A stretch of DNA of 50,000 nucleotides from Balamuthia mandrillaris (GCA_031835245.1 JAVKOQ010000122.1:1-50000), one strand, 5' to 3'; positions 35,099 to 48,850 are shown, counted from the stretch's first letter. Notes: generated by a model from the letters alone, not told the origin. Made by a program: numbers and translations.

Positions 35099-38000
35099 GT
35101 TTTCTCAACTTCAAACAGGACAAAAGGATTGGCAATTTGTATCGGAGTCACCAGTGGCCTCAGTCTATCGCATCGTCTTCGATCCAGAACGAAAGCAATG
35201 GCTGTTGATCGATCAACACACTTCCCTTTTCGTCCCTCACCCACAGTTCCTCTTTAACGCCAGTCAATTTGATCACGACAACACCAACAATGAACATGAA
35301 TCTCAACAGCAACATGCTTCTTCATCAGAAGAAGGTATATATATAGGCGAATATGGCGGACAACTCTTCGCATATCCTAACGCGGAGCTGCTTCCGCCAT
35401 CACAGGAACTAATTTCGCAATTTTTCTTGCCAATGATAGCTCCTGATGAATCACCCCATCCTCCTTCACCTCTATCGCCTCCGCCATACCCTTCATCCTC
35501 TTCTCTACCAACCCCACCCTCGCTTTCGTTTCCCTCTTCTTCTCGTGATAGCGACTCTACTGCCGTCATACTAACCTCCATCAAAGAAAATGAACATGCT
35601 TCCTCTTCTGGGTTCGATCAAAAGAAGACAGAGAATAACATGGTGCAACACGATCTGCCTTTGTTGCCCTCTTCTACGTCACCGATGGTAGTGATGACCG
35701 ATTGGGGCAAACCGTCATCCAACCATTGTTTGGCTGGACTACATTTCATTGCTAATGACGCTTCTTCCTCCTCTTCTTCCTCCGTTCCTTTGCTTCCTTC
35801 TTCCTCAGCTCAACATTCGCTTTTGGAGAACAACGAATCGTTCGGAGAAGGCAAAGGCAACACAAACGAAGAAGAAGAGGTTAATCGAGAACAACAGAGG
35901 TCATACAACCACATCCTGCTCTACCTTTTGTTCGATGAAGAACAACAACGAGAACGCGAAAAATTCATCGAATTGGCTTTATTTTTTGGGGATCGAGTGT
36001 TTGGCATTGGTGATGTGCCATTGCTTTTGCATTCTCTTTCGTTGTTGCTGCTGTTGGTGACAACTAGCGCTTCTGTTCTCCCTATTCTGTGCATGCTTCG
36101 AATCCTTCGCGGCACTTCTTACTCCTCCATGTCTCCTGGATTCTCTTCTTCTACTGGCATGGTTACTGATCAGGATGACAATAATGACATTAACGTTTCG
36201 GATGAAGAACGAGAAGAACAAGTGAAAGAAGAGAAGCACAGAAGTAAGAACATCGAAAAATCAAAGTCGGATCCACCAACAATGTTGTCTTCCACCCAGA
36301 AGCGACGACAACGCAAAAGGCAAAACAGCAAAGATAAACCTCGCTCTCTGCCTCCTCCTGGTTTCGAACATCTTGCTTCTGTTGTTGAAAACGGAAGAGG
36401 AAATGAAGAAACAACGACAGCACATGACAATAGCAACAGCGATAACAAGCACATGGCTTGTATTCGAGACTTGAAGATTCTCACCGACAGAGTATTGGGA
36501 TATGGTAGCAGTGGCACCATTGTGTTCGAAGGTATGTCTCTTTTCACCGTTAACTTCTCGTTATGCGTTTATTAACGTTTCCACCCATCTGAAGGAGAAT
36601 TACATGGAAGACGAGTAGCTGTGAAAAGACTGTTAGCCGAATTTTGCCAATTGGCTTCTCGCGAGATCTCTCTGTTGCTAGTGGCTGACGAACACCGCAA
36701 CGTGGTGAGCTACTACGCAAAAGAAGAGGACCAACAGTTCATCTATCTGGCCCTCTCTTATTGCACCAAAACGTTGGCCGAATTTGTGGAGGAGAACAAA
36801 AAAAGACAGCAAGAAGAAGAACGGCAACGACGAAAACCACTACTAGGAGGAGGAGGAGGAGGAGGAGGAGGGGGAAGAGGAGCATCAACGCCAACACTTT
36901 CTTACAAGTCAATTTTACTGAATGAAGGAAGTAACAACAGTAATGATGGTAGCGGTCATAAAGACGGAGAGAATTGGACACAACGGCGACGCCCCGTAAG
37001 TGAGGAAACGCTGAAAGTGATGTTGATGCAGTTAATAGAAGGTTTGCGGCATCTTCATTCGTTGGACATTGTACATAGAGACCTTAAACCTCAAAACGTT
37101 TTGTTAGATAGTGTCAATTGGTAACATACTCCTTCTTTCTTTGTTGTCTTCGTGCTTACCAAGCTAAATATTTTCTTCTTTTTTTTCAAGTGTAAAAATA
37201 TCGGACATGGGTTTGGCGAAGAAGCTTGACAAGAATCAATCCTCCTTTACGATGAGTGGCGGTTCAGCGGGCACCCTTGGATGGCAGGCTCCCGAGTTAC
37301 TCAGTGACAATGATATCGATGAAGAAGAACGGGAAGATAAAGAACATGGCAAAGAGAAGGAGAAAGGAAAGGAAGAGGAAGAGACGATCATTGCCCGAAG
37401 AAGAGGAAGAGCCACGAAGCGAGTCGACATCTTCGCTTTGGGTTGTATCGCTTGTTATTTGTTGACGTTGGGTAAGCATCCCTTTGGTAAGACGTTTGAA
37501 AGGGAGGTCAACATTCGGAAGAACTGCTACCAACTTCAGGGGTTGGGGCTTTCTCCCGAAGCACGCGACCTAATTGAATCCATGATTGCTCATGATCCCA
37601 ACAAACGGTGCTTTCCTTTCATCTCTGTGCATCTTGCTATAACCCGCTAACATTCGCTATCTCTTCTCTCTTGCGGCTGCTATTTGGGGAAAAAGGCCAA
37701 CAGCAGAAGAGTTGACGCGGCATCCATACTTTTGGAGCGATAGACGCAAACTGCTTTTCCTAAAGGATGCATCGGACAGGCTGGAATGCGAAAAGCCAAC
37801 GGAGCCAATAGTGGTAGCCTATGAGAGCATGGCCCCTGAAATTCTTGGCGGTGATTGGATGAACATCCTTAGTTCTTCCTTAGGTTCTTGGTCTTCTTCT
37901 TGGTCTTCTTCTTGTTCTTCTTCTTCTTCTTCTTCTTCTTCTTCTTCTTCTTCTTCTTCTTCTTCTTCTTTTCTTACTCGCTTATCTTGTGCTTCTTGTG

Positions 38001-38293
38001 TCGTCCAACTTATCCTCTCTATCTCAAAAGTGAGCGATTTGGGCAAATGGAGGAAATACAAAGGACGAGTGGCTAGAGATCTTTTGCGAGTGATCCGCAA
38101 CAAGTCCCATCATTACAACGATCTCTCACCTTACCTGAAAAACCTGTTAGGTCCAATGCCGCATGGCTTCTTCGCCTACTTTCATTCTCGTTTTCCGCTC
38201 CTCTTCATTCGGACTTGGCACTTTATCAAGGAGAACTGCGCCAATGAGCCCATGTTCCAGCAGTACTTTTTGGAACCCACTTCTTCTTTTTGA
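33430..38293 (+). CDS. IRE1: IRE1-type ER stress sensor kinase/endoribonuclease
   Basis: Exons 33430-33761, 34007-34220, 34354-34724, 34824-34888, 34977-35048, 35119-36531, 36595-37120, 37191-37607, 37696-37883 and 38031-38293 give 1286 aa. Signal/anchor segment about 17-38, then a lumenal PQQ-like sensor (SIDGTLYGIDENTGKQRWSF, FIPGTDGHIYAY, DGTLFIGTKSSQIFAL). A hydrophobic span at about 650-680 crosses the ER membrane. The kinase has AVKR (K833), HRDLKPQN (D985) and SDMGLAKKL at 1002-1010, where DFG is DMG. A charged insert lies in the activation loop/alphaF region. The KEN RNase shows RDLLRVIRNKSHHYNDL with N1223, K1224, H1227 and Y1228 matching the catalytic set, so RNase activity is expected. 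IRE1 cuts an unspliced transcription-factor mRNA on ER stress; a ligase then joins it. The last donor could be 37872 or 37884. Confidence 0.93.
33828..33992 (+). repeat. (TTC)n microsatellite in IRE1 intron 1
   Basis: CTTCTT with TTG interruptions grading to about 25 pure TTC units, inside the intron 33762-34006. Confidence 0.93.
37896..37973 (+). repeat. (TTC)n microsatellite in IRE1 last intron
   Basis: About 20 TTC units inside the intron between kinase and KEN exons. The frame is open through it and would insert poly-Ser into the kinase/RNase linker if the intron were retained. Confidence 0.9.
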
Positions 38294-38525
38294 GACAACA
38301 AAGGTTTCTTTTTTTGCTTCTTGGCATCTTGGTTTACAAAATGGCGGAAAGCCGAACAAGAAAGAAGAGCACAAAGGCAGGTAGAATAAAGAAGGAGCAA
38401 CGAAGAGAGAATGGACAAAAAGAACATAAAACTTGAGAAGAAAATCAAGCAAGAGAGAGGGAGAGAAGAGGCAAAATGCTATGTGTTCTTTGTGTTTCCT
38501 TGTTAACTCAATTACTGTAATGTGG

Positions 38526-40040
<1,515 letters not shown>

Positions 40041-40806
40041 ATGGGTCTTTCGTGGAGCAGCGCGCCGACGGAGGAACAAGAGGAGGAGCTCAGGAGGAAA
40101 GGCGACGAGGAGGCCGAGAGGATGGGCTCCTGCTTCGAGCGCTCCCAGCGGGCCTGGAAGAAGGGCGACAAGGCCCTGGCCAAGGAGCTCTCCGACCAGG
40201 GCAAGAAGCACCAGGAGGCCATGCAGAAGTTCCACGCGGAAGCCGCTCGCGCTATTTTTGCTGTTCGTTAACTTTTCAGACTTTCTCTTGTAGTTATCAT
40301 TCTCTCATATTTTATTTTTATTTTTTGGTGGAATAGAGACACAACAAAGGGAGGCCAAACGACGAGATAGACCTTCATGGCTTAAGGTTAAGTACTAACC
40401 CCTTTCCATGTGCACCTCTTCAGTGGACTATTTGCTCACTTTCTTCTTCCTTCTTCCTTCTTCCTTCTTCCTTCTTCCTTCTTCCCTTTATTTCTTTCTT
40501 CCTTTCTTTAAAAAAAAAAACAGAGTAAAAGAAGCGCTCGAGTTCACCGAACAACGCATCCAACAGCTAAAGCCATCCGCCTCCTCCGGCGGCATTCTCT
40601 CCAGCGACAAGCCCCTCAAAGTGATCGTGGGGAAGGGCCTTCACAGCATCGACAATAAGGCACGCATAAAGCCGGCCGTCATCGAGCTGATGGAGCGGTT
40701 GGAGGTCGTTTGCGAGGAGGATCCAACCAACGAAGGCGTGTTGCTGGTCTCGTTGAGGCCTTCTTCTGACGCTGCTCCTCCTGCTAGTTGGTGTGTCCTT
40801 TTCTAA
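40041..40806 (+). CDS. DUF1771-Smr domain protein
   Basis: Exons 40041-40262, 40337-40386 and 40524-40806 give 184 aa. The DUF1771 helical hairpin (EAERMGSCFERSQRAWKKGDKALAKELSDQGKKHQEAMQ in pieces) leads into HNKGRPNDEIDLHGLRVKEAL (D86, H88), the start of the Smr fold, with GKGLHS as its second conserved motif. Smr domains bind or nick nucleic acid; eukaryotic DUF1771-Smr proteins include the C-terminal part of NEDD4BP2, which elsewhere carries a polynucleotide kinase. Here the kinase lies in the adjacent convergent gene only 61 bp away. The last 25 residues are unstructured. Confidence 0.92.
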
Positions 40807-40867
40807 CTCAAAACAGAACAGAAGAAACAAAAAGAAGGGTGTATAGTTGATGTAAAAAAAACAGGTG

Positions 40868-43800
40868 TTAAAGCCAAGAAGAAAGTTGGTGTTTTTGCAT
40901 GTGCTTCGTTTTGCGCGTGTGTTTGTGGTTCTTTCCTCGCTTGCTTGTTCTCTCTTCTTCTTTTTCTTCTTCCTCTTTCTCTTCGTCTTCTCCTTCCTCC
41001 TCACTTTCTTCCTTCTCTTCCGTTTCGCTCTCTTCCTCACTTTCTTCACTTTCTCCTTCATCTCCATGTTCTCCTTCATCTTTTTCAATCTCTTCTTCCA
41101 GTTCTTCTTCGCCCTCATCTTCTGTGGTTTTGCTTAACTGCACGTAAAGTCTCTTGCTGAAACTGAGAGCCATGGCCTCTCGAAACTCTGCAAAGGTGAA
41201 CTGCTCATCCAGCCGCAGCAACACTCCAGCAAACGCTCCGCTCTCCGTCAACCCAGGTCTCGCTCTGGAAGACCTCTTGCAGACTTTCGATGCTCCGAAT
41301 TGAACTTGCCAATTCGCATATTCCTCGTCTCCGTAATGACTCGACCTTCTCGCTTCTCCTCTATCTTCGTTGTTTCTTCCTTTGCCTTTGCCTTTTCGTT
41401 CTTCCTTTCTCTCAGCGTTTCCACTTTTGTTTGATGAAGAAGGAGGAGAAAAGGTGGCAAGAAGAAGAGGAGGTTGAAGATCGACGCGAAGATCGAGAAT
41501 GCCGTTCTTCTGGAACTGCTCCCACATGCCGCGAATCTTGCCTTCGCTGCCGCCTTCCTTCAGGTAGGCTTTGGAGGAGATTGTGAAGATAGTGTCGTCG
41601 CGCAGTTGAGAGAGGGAGAGACCCAAATAGTTGCACAGCTTTCGCGGTAAGTAATGGTGGAGAACGTGATCGACGAGTTGAGGTTTTGCTGGTTTCAGAT
41701 CCAAATCATCAAACCTTATCAGCTTCATGTTCACTGTCTTCTTTTCTTCTTCCGTCTTTGCTTTTTCTTCGTTTTTGTTGGAAGAAGAGAAAGAAGAAAG
41801 AAAAGGAGTTGATGAAGAAGAACGAATGGTAGCAAGCTGCATGAGGGAAGAGCGATCGCGAGAGAGACGAGAGTAAGTGACGAGGTCGAGCGTTCCCCGA
41901 CGATCCACAACCGCTTGAAGAGAGTGAGGTCCGCCGTATTCTTTGTACAACAGTTTCCCGTTTTGAAGAGGCATTTTCGTGGTCTTTATGCTGCCAAACA
42001 TTCGCATGCCTGGATTGGGACCTTGATAGACCTGAACGTCCAGCATTTCATTCCATTCATGACGATAGTTGTTTTCCTCTTGTTCTTGTTCTTTTTGTTG
42101 TTGTTCTTTGAAGGAAGGAAGAAGTTGCTCGAGCTGAGGAATGAGAGCAGCACGAATGGCAAGAGCTTGTTCAACGGTGACGAGAACGTACGGAAAGACG
42201 ACGTGTTTTCCTGACTTGATCAGCATCAGTTGTTCTTGATCTCCTTTCCTTTCCTCCAAATGCTGACAAACATCTCCTCCTGTTACAACCGCCATCAAAT
42301 CCACTCCAATATCTTCTTCTCCATCATTCTCTTTGGCTGTTGTGTCGCTGTTCTTTGAAGAGGACGAAGAAGAAATGTAAAACTGTCGTAGAACGTTTTG
42401 CATGCACCGAACGATGACCAACATTTCCGTTTCGCTCATCTCATGAAGGGCGATATAGTCCACGTCCACAAACATTCGGAAGAATGGCTTGCTGGCAAAC
42501 TCGACAAAGTATTGTGGCGAGTCATCCTTGGCGCATCTTCGTAAGAACTCCGTGTTGAAATCGTCGGGAATGGAGAGGAACTTGACGGGACGATCTTCCA
42601 GTTGCATTATCATGTGCGTTGGAAGTTTGCGAGTGCTGTTCGTTCCAAAAAACTTCTTTCGACTGACCCACTGCAACAATGACTCTTTTTCAGCTTCATC
42701 ACCCGCTTCGTCTTCAGCTTCTTCTTCATCTTCTACGTATTCTTCATTCGATGATGCATCTTCTTTATCATGAGATGAAAGAAATGGAGATAGGAGAAAA
42801 GCATCAGGGTCCTTCTCCCATCGAGTCCACACGTTGGCAATCGCACGAACGGGCAAACCATGACAACACCTTCCATGAAACGCAATCATTTCCGCATCAC
42901 TCTCGCAAAGAACTTCCACAACAGCAACTCTGTAACGTTTCTTTGCCTCTACGTTCTGAGCTCGTTCGATGTAGAACTTGTAATCCTTCCTTGAAGCATT
43001 GACGTTATCTACGATGATAAGTGGAGTCTCGTTGGAGAGGGCAAGCTCGAACGAGTCTCGACAGTAAGAATGAGCTTCCTCCAAACGATTCGCATCAAAG
43101 CAGTGAAGGTAGATCTCTTGTTGGCTCATATCGAGTCGTTTGAGCTCTCGTTTGTTATACCTTCCCCCTCCTCTTTGCCAATATTCATCCGCACTACAAA
43201 TTGCAATCGCTTGCTTGCCACTTTCTTCGTCTTCTTGCGAAGAAGGAGAGAGTTTTTGTTTCAAAGCAGAGACGATGGAGGATTTGCCAGAACCAGGGAG
43301 TCCTCTGAGGATGATGACCATTCTTGTTTCTTCTGTATCTAAAACCACTTCCGGACTTTCCAACAACCCGAATAATTCTTGTTGCAGCTCGTTTTCGGGA
43401 AGTTGTCTCATTTCCACTTTTCCATCTTCTTTTACGCGACCATACCTCGTCCTTCTTTTTGCTGTTATATTCTTGTCTTTCTTCGACGTTTGTTCTTTAG
43501 CGCTTTCTTCTTCGCTGACGACACTTTTGAAGACTAGTTGAAGAGAATCCAACATTGCTTTATCTTTGACTTGAATGACGTGCTTCTGTTTTGAAGAGGA
43601 TGATTCGTTTGTTGTTGGCCGTTTTCGGTTGGCTTGTTTCATCAACCGGCGATTCTCTTCTTCGTTTCCTGATTTGATGATCTTTAACTCAGATTGTTTG
43701 GAAGAAGGGTCGTCTGGGCTGAGTTTGTTGTTGCTGTTATGAGGAATGCGAAGAGTTAAGATGCGATGATGCTTCTGTCCGGAGCTTTTGCTTTCCAGTC

Positions 43801-46800
43801 CGTGCTCCTCCGCATACTTGTGTAATGCTTGTCGCTGTAATTGTTGTATGTAAAGTCAACGAGAGTAGAGTAGTTACAAAGAAGAAAAAGAAGAAGAAGA
43901 AGAAGAAGAAGAACAAGAAGAAGAAGAAGAACAAGAAAGAGTAGAAGAAATACCTCCATCGCAGTTAAGGGTTGTTTCTTTCCAAGTTCGATATATTGAC
44001 CAGGTTGTCCGTTCTCCACAAACTCTTCCACCTCCCTCAACAACTTTGGAGGTATCTCCACAGAAGCCACCAACTCATTCTTCACCACAAGTCCAATAGT
44101 TCCTTCCAACAGCAATTCTCCTTGTTGTTCTTTTCCTCTTTCCCCGCTTCTTTTTCTTTCTGAAAGCATTTCGTTTGCTTGACTCGGACTCACGCTTGTC
44201 CCAGTCGAAATCGTAACATGAAGAATCTCGTTTGTAACCAAGGATAAAAGCCTCTTCTCTTCCTCCAAAGCAGAAGAAACGATCCGCACTACAACAGCTT
44301 GACACTCAGTTTCTTTCTCGTTCTTGCTGCTTCTCTTTGACGATGGGTGATGGTGACTGAGCACTTGAACGGTGACAGCAGTTCCAACCGGAAGTTCTCG
44401 CACCTGTTGCAACGAGGGAGCATAAGCCAAAGTGACGTGGTCGCAGGTTACTTTTGGATAGATCGGAGGAAACTTTTCTAGTAACTTTTGTCGAGAAGAG
44501 TCGCTCAGAAAAATAGCCGTATATTCAATCGTCACTCTTTGTCTCGACTTTATCGACTCGTTTTTCTTCGGCGATGATGAAGAAGAAGCAGAAGAAGAAG
44601 AAACATTTGAGAAAAGCGAAGATGATGAAGAAGGAGGCAACATTCGAACGGGAACCAAATTGGATTCCAAAGAAGGATACTTGCAAAGAACGGAGTAAAG
44701 GCGAAGCAGACAGGCCGCATCCGTCGCTGCGTATTGTTGATGCGTCAAAGAAATTGGTCTTGAGCCCCAATCAAAAGCTTGCAGTATCTTGTTCTTCAAC
44801 ATACGAACTCCCAATACTCTCTCCACAAGCCAGGCGAGTGACGGAAGATCTCTTCTGTTTCTTACTCGTTCTTCTCGTGATTGAGAAGGAGCTAGAAAAG
44901 GAACGATTTGCATCAGGTCCAAAGAGGATTCGACATGATGGAAAGAACGAAGCGAGCCGCTGCGTAAACGCTGAAGGTCGGCGTCCATGCCGTACCCCAG
45001 CTTGAGCACTTTGGGGGAATGTAACATATCCACTATCGCTTTCTCTATCTCTGCGTTCGTCGAATAAAGGTCCACCAAAAAGACTTCATCCCTGCTTTCT
45101 ATTCTTGCTTGTTCTGCTTCCTCATCATCAGAAGCAACTGCAATTTGCAATAACGAAGCGCCACTTCGAAGTTTTGAAGAGTTGCCATTCTTTTGCAAAA
45201 GTTCATCCGGAGGCCATTCTACGTCCAATCCAACCATTCTCGCTCGTGAAAGAGCTTCTTTCAGTTTCTCAACGTTTCCATTTTCGCTTCTACTTTCCAC
45301 GAAGATGATGTCTTCCTCCGAAACGAGATAAATGCTATCTTTTTCTCTTTCGCGTTCTCGAGTTTCGTTCGCTGATTGGAGCAGCTGTTTTACTTCCTTC
45401 AAACGTGAAGATAGTTGTGGAAGAACAACATTTTGAAGTTGTGCTATGGTAGACTCTGCGTCCGTGTGAAGAATGAACGAACCGCCCATCGTCTCCCAAT
45501 CCTGTCTTAGCTCTTCTCTATCATCGATGAGCACGTGGGTTATTCCACTCCACTCAAACTTTTTGCTGCTCTGACAAGTGATAACTTCCACTTCTTCGTT
45601 TTGTTGACCCGCGTTAGAAGAAGAAGCAAGAAGGCGAGGAAGATGTTTTTGACACCAAGAACGCTTTTGAGTTGCTGCCAGTTCGCCCATCTTTCCATCT
45701 GGAACTCCCGTCAATATCTTTATCTTTACTGCGTCTTCTCCTTCTTGTCGGTGTTGGAGAGAAAGAAGGAAGCTCCACAATCGCTCTGCTCCGTCCATAG
45801 GCTCCAAACGCTTCCAAAAGTTTTTGTTGCGGCGAATGAGGCTCCAAATCTCAGCAACATTATCAGGAATGGAAGGAGTGAGCTTCAGCAATCCTCCTTC
45901 AAAGTCTGCCAACACTCCATCCAAATCGCAATAGATTTCGATTGTGTTCGTTGCATCTTCAAATGTTGATGCTGATGTCTCGGTTGAAGAAGAAGAAGAA
46001 GAGAGATACCGTTCCCAAGACAAGTCCAAAAGAGATTCCACTTGATGGCATTTGCCTTTGTGAATTAAGGCGTTGAGCTCTTCTTCCAAAGCTTTCTCTT
46101 GAGCTTCTTCGTCACTTGCTTCGTTATCTGCAACAAAACACATCAACGTCTTCCTCTTGTTGAACAGCAAACTGGAAGAAGATGATGACGCTCTTGATTC
46201 TTGTCTATCCTTCAACAAAATCTGTTGAACTATTCTCTCTTCCATTTTCTCTTGTTCTTCTTTCGAGGAAGAAAGTAATTCTTTCGCTCCTCGTTTCACT
46301 GCTGCCCCCCATTCTTGCATCCTCCTCTTCAACGCATCCAACCTCCGATGATACTCCTCCACAAACTCGCTCAACCGCCTGGCATCCTCCTCATTACCAG
46401 CCGACCTCAACACCGGCAACAGGTCATCCACCTCTTTCTTGTAGGAAGAGAGAACAGCTGCCCAAATCATGGCCGGAGGCACTGCTCCAGCGTCCAACTT
46501 GGGTCTCTCCGCCAGAACTTTGGCCAGTTGAGCGATGCCACTGTTGGAGTGGAGGGTGCGGTACCAGTGGCTCTTGAGCTTGTAAAAGCGGCCGCTAGCA
46601 GGAAGCATAACAACCACGCCTTCTCTTCCTGGCTCCCATTCTTCGACTTCTTTCTTCCATCTTCCTACGTTGTTACTTCTCTCATTTGTTTCGTTTGTTG
46701 GTGTAGAAGATGCCGTAGAAGGTGAAGAAGAAAGGAGGAGACGACGGGTCAAAACGACGTTGTATTGGAGAGCAGCGGAGTGAAGCTCGCCCCAAGAAAG

Positions 46801-48585
46801 ATACTTTCCAGTAACGTTGTGACGAACGGCAAGCAGCACCAAAGAGGGTTGTTGGTGTCGAATGACACTTCCCATCGACGGATGACACCATTCAAACAGG
46901 GGTGTCCATCCTCTTGCTATCCATTCTATCGCTAATCCACGATAGTCTCTTCCCCGTTTGCTTTCTTCTCCTTCTCCTTCCTGTTGCTGCTGTTGTTCTT
47001 CTTTGGCAATGTAGTCATCGATGAGATCTATTGGTTGTGATTTGGAGGCCCACAACAGGGAATATTTGCCCGAAGATGACGGAGAAGTGTTTCGTAGAAG
47101 CACAGGAGATACCAAACATCCATCAATCTTTTCCAACAATACCACTTCTTCTTCATCTTCATTGCCTTTCTCTTCTTCCACCTTCTCCTCTTCTTCTTCA
47201 TCGTCACCTCCAACAGAAGCAGAAGAGGAGTGTTGTTGTCTTCTTCTCTTCTTCGCAACGACATCCTCTATAATACGTTCGACGTTCTCCGCCATGGTTT
47301 CCTCTCTCTCATCCACGTTGAAGAACTTGTGGAAGCGTCGAGCCAGCACCTTTCCTGTCCTTGCCGAGACCAACAAGCCCCTACACTCCCTCCTGGCGGC
47401 CAGCATCCATCGTTGCCGAGCGTGCTTCTTGTTGTTGGGCAGAGAGAAAGGATCGGGAAAGGTCGTTTTGGTGATTCTCTTGTAGTCAAAGGAGATGTAG
47501 TCCTCCAGAGTGCCCTGAGGATGATTAACGGTTGTCACAGTAAAGTCATCGCTGCTGCCTTGAATGGCTTCTTTGAGGAGAGACAAGACGTTGCCTTCGA
47601 AAACGGGAAACAGTCCATCGAAACAGAGTTCAGTGGTTGAAGAGGAGGTCTCTGCTTGTTCTTCTTGTTCGTCTTCGTCTTTCTGAAGAAGGTGAGGAGC
47701 GATCCTTTGCAAGAGCTCTTCTAGAGAGGTAAGAGGTAAGACGGAAGCTTCTCTTGCAGCTTTCTCCGATCGTTCTTTCTGTTCTTTCGTTATTTCTTCT
47801 GTCTCTCTCGCGTTCGCTTTCGCTTTCTCTTCCTCCTCCTTTTCTTCGGTTGTATCTTCGTTGGAGGCGGAGGGAGAAGAAGAAGAAGAAGAAGAAGAAG
47901 AAGAAGAAGAAGAAGAAGAAGAAGAAGAAGAAGAAGAAGAAGAAGAAGAAGAAGAAGAAGAAGAAGAAGAAGAAGAAGGAGAAGGAGAAGGAGAAGAAGA
48001 AGAAGAAGAAGAAGAAGGAGAAGGAGAAGAAGAAAGAGAAGAAAGAGAAGGCAAAGAAGAGTACAAAGAGTCGATCAACCGTTCCAACGTTGGTGCAACA
48101 ACGCTCTCTCCTCCCTCCGCATCTTGTTCCTCTGTCGTGGTTGCTGTCCCTCCCGTTTGTGGTTGCGGGGGTTTCTGTTGCACCATAAGAACGGAGCGTC
48201 CATTCGGGTACACAAAGCCGTCCCCGTTGAGCGAAACGACGATGGCCGTATCGTCCTTCAGCTGAGCGAACGCTCCCCTCTCCTCGCTCTCGTCTTCCTG
48301 CTCGGGCAACAGCTCCCTCCCGTCCACCAAAAGAAAGAGCCGGATGTGCTTGTTGCTTCCTCCGCCGCCGCCTCCTCCTCCGCCCTTTTTCTTTTTGCCT
48401 TTGATGAGAAGTTTGGCAGACTTGTTCTTGGCGGCTTGGGCGATGGCCTCGAAGGTCGGAGGGACGACCACCGGCAGGCCGCCCCGCCCTTTGGTCCTTC
48501 CGCTGTTGGGAAGCAGTTGCAGACGCACTTTCCTTCTTGCCGTCGTGGTTGTTGTCGTTGTCGTTGTCGTTGTCGTTGGTTCCAT
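40868..48585 (-). CDS. RNA-repair fusion: ligase-HAD-exonuclease-2H-kinase-AEP primase
   Basis: Two minus-strand exons, 48585-43954 and 43834-40868, join in phase to 2532 aa. Order: disordered N terminus with a poly-Ser run (about 179-237). T4 Rnl1-like ligase about 330-760 with EKIDG (nucleophile K486), RGLLVSARTGKVLARRFHKFFN, EWCHPS (E565) and EGVVVML...KLKSHWY (K669/K671). HAD phosphatase about 880-1070 (YCDLDGVLADF, D887/D889; LTGVP; LIDDR). DEDDy 3'-5' exonuclease about 1110-1310 (GLDVEW, D1121/E1123; GYGMDADL; YAATDAA, Y1285/D1289). 2H phosphoesterase-like region with two HVT motifs (H1383, H1456). P-loop polynucleotide kinase about 1715-1900 (RGLPGSGKSS, K1728; HGRCCHGLP). AEP primase about 1940-2230 (FVDVDY, D2001/D2003; SGKHVVFP, H2088; GMRMFGSIK). 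A Glu/Lys tail ends it. Together these could trim, heal (3'-phosphate and cyclic phosphate removal, 5' phosphorylation) and seal RNA; the primase role is unclear. The start is the first ATG after an upstream frame lacking one. Confidence 0.88.
43880..43941 (-). repeat. (GAA)n tract in the only intron of the RNA-repair gene
   Basis: About 15 AAG units on the plus strand (CTT on the sense strand) within the 119-bp intron 43953-43835. Confidence 0.9.
47876..48052 (-). repeat. (GAA)n microsatellite, coding poly-Ser or intron
   Basis: About 175 bp of GAA/GGA units on the plus strand, read as about 55 Ser (with some Pro) in the repair protein. The frame is open, so I treat it as coding, but introns of this genome carry the same tracts and an unspliced-looking intron cannot be excluded. 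Confidence 0.85.
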
Positions 48586-48850
48586 CTTTGATCGCTGTTT
48601 TTCTTTTTTATTGGTAGAAAGATGTTTGCTCACGAGCGAGATGAGGAAAAGAGAGGCTTGGCGAGAGGTCAACACCACCACCACCGGTGTGGAAGGAAGG
48701 CCGCTGGAGAAGGTTCAAAAGGGTGAAAGCGGCGGTGCCCTTTCGCTCTTTTCTCTCGTTTGTTTATTTTTTTTCTGCGAAGTTCTTTCTTTCTTCTCCA
48801 ATCCTTTTGCAACTGAAGGAAGAAGGAAGACCCCCCCCCCCCAGCACAAC
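48586..48850. other. Intergenic gap, mevalonate kinase to repair gene
   Basis: 265 bp between two minus-strand genes; contains a C10 run (about 48832-48842). Promoter of the repair gene and 3' UTR of mevalonate kinase share this stretch. No gene seen. Confidence 0.5.

Noticed and set aside
47753-48265. Plus-strand poly-Lys/poly-Glu open frames
   Set aside because: Antisense of the poly-Ser region of the repair protein.
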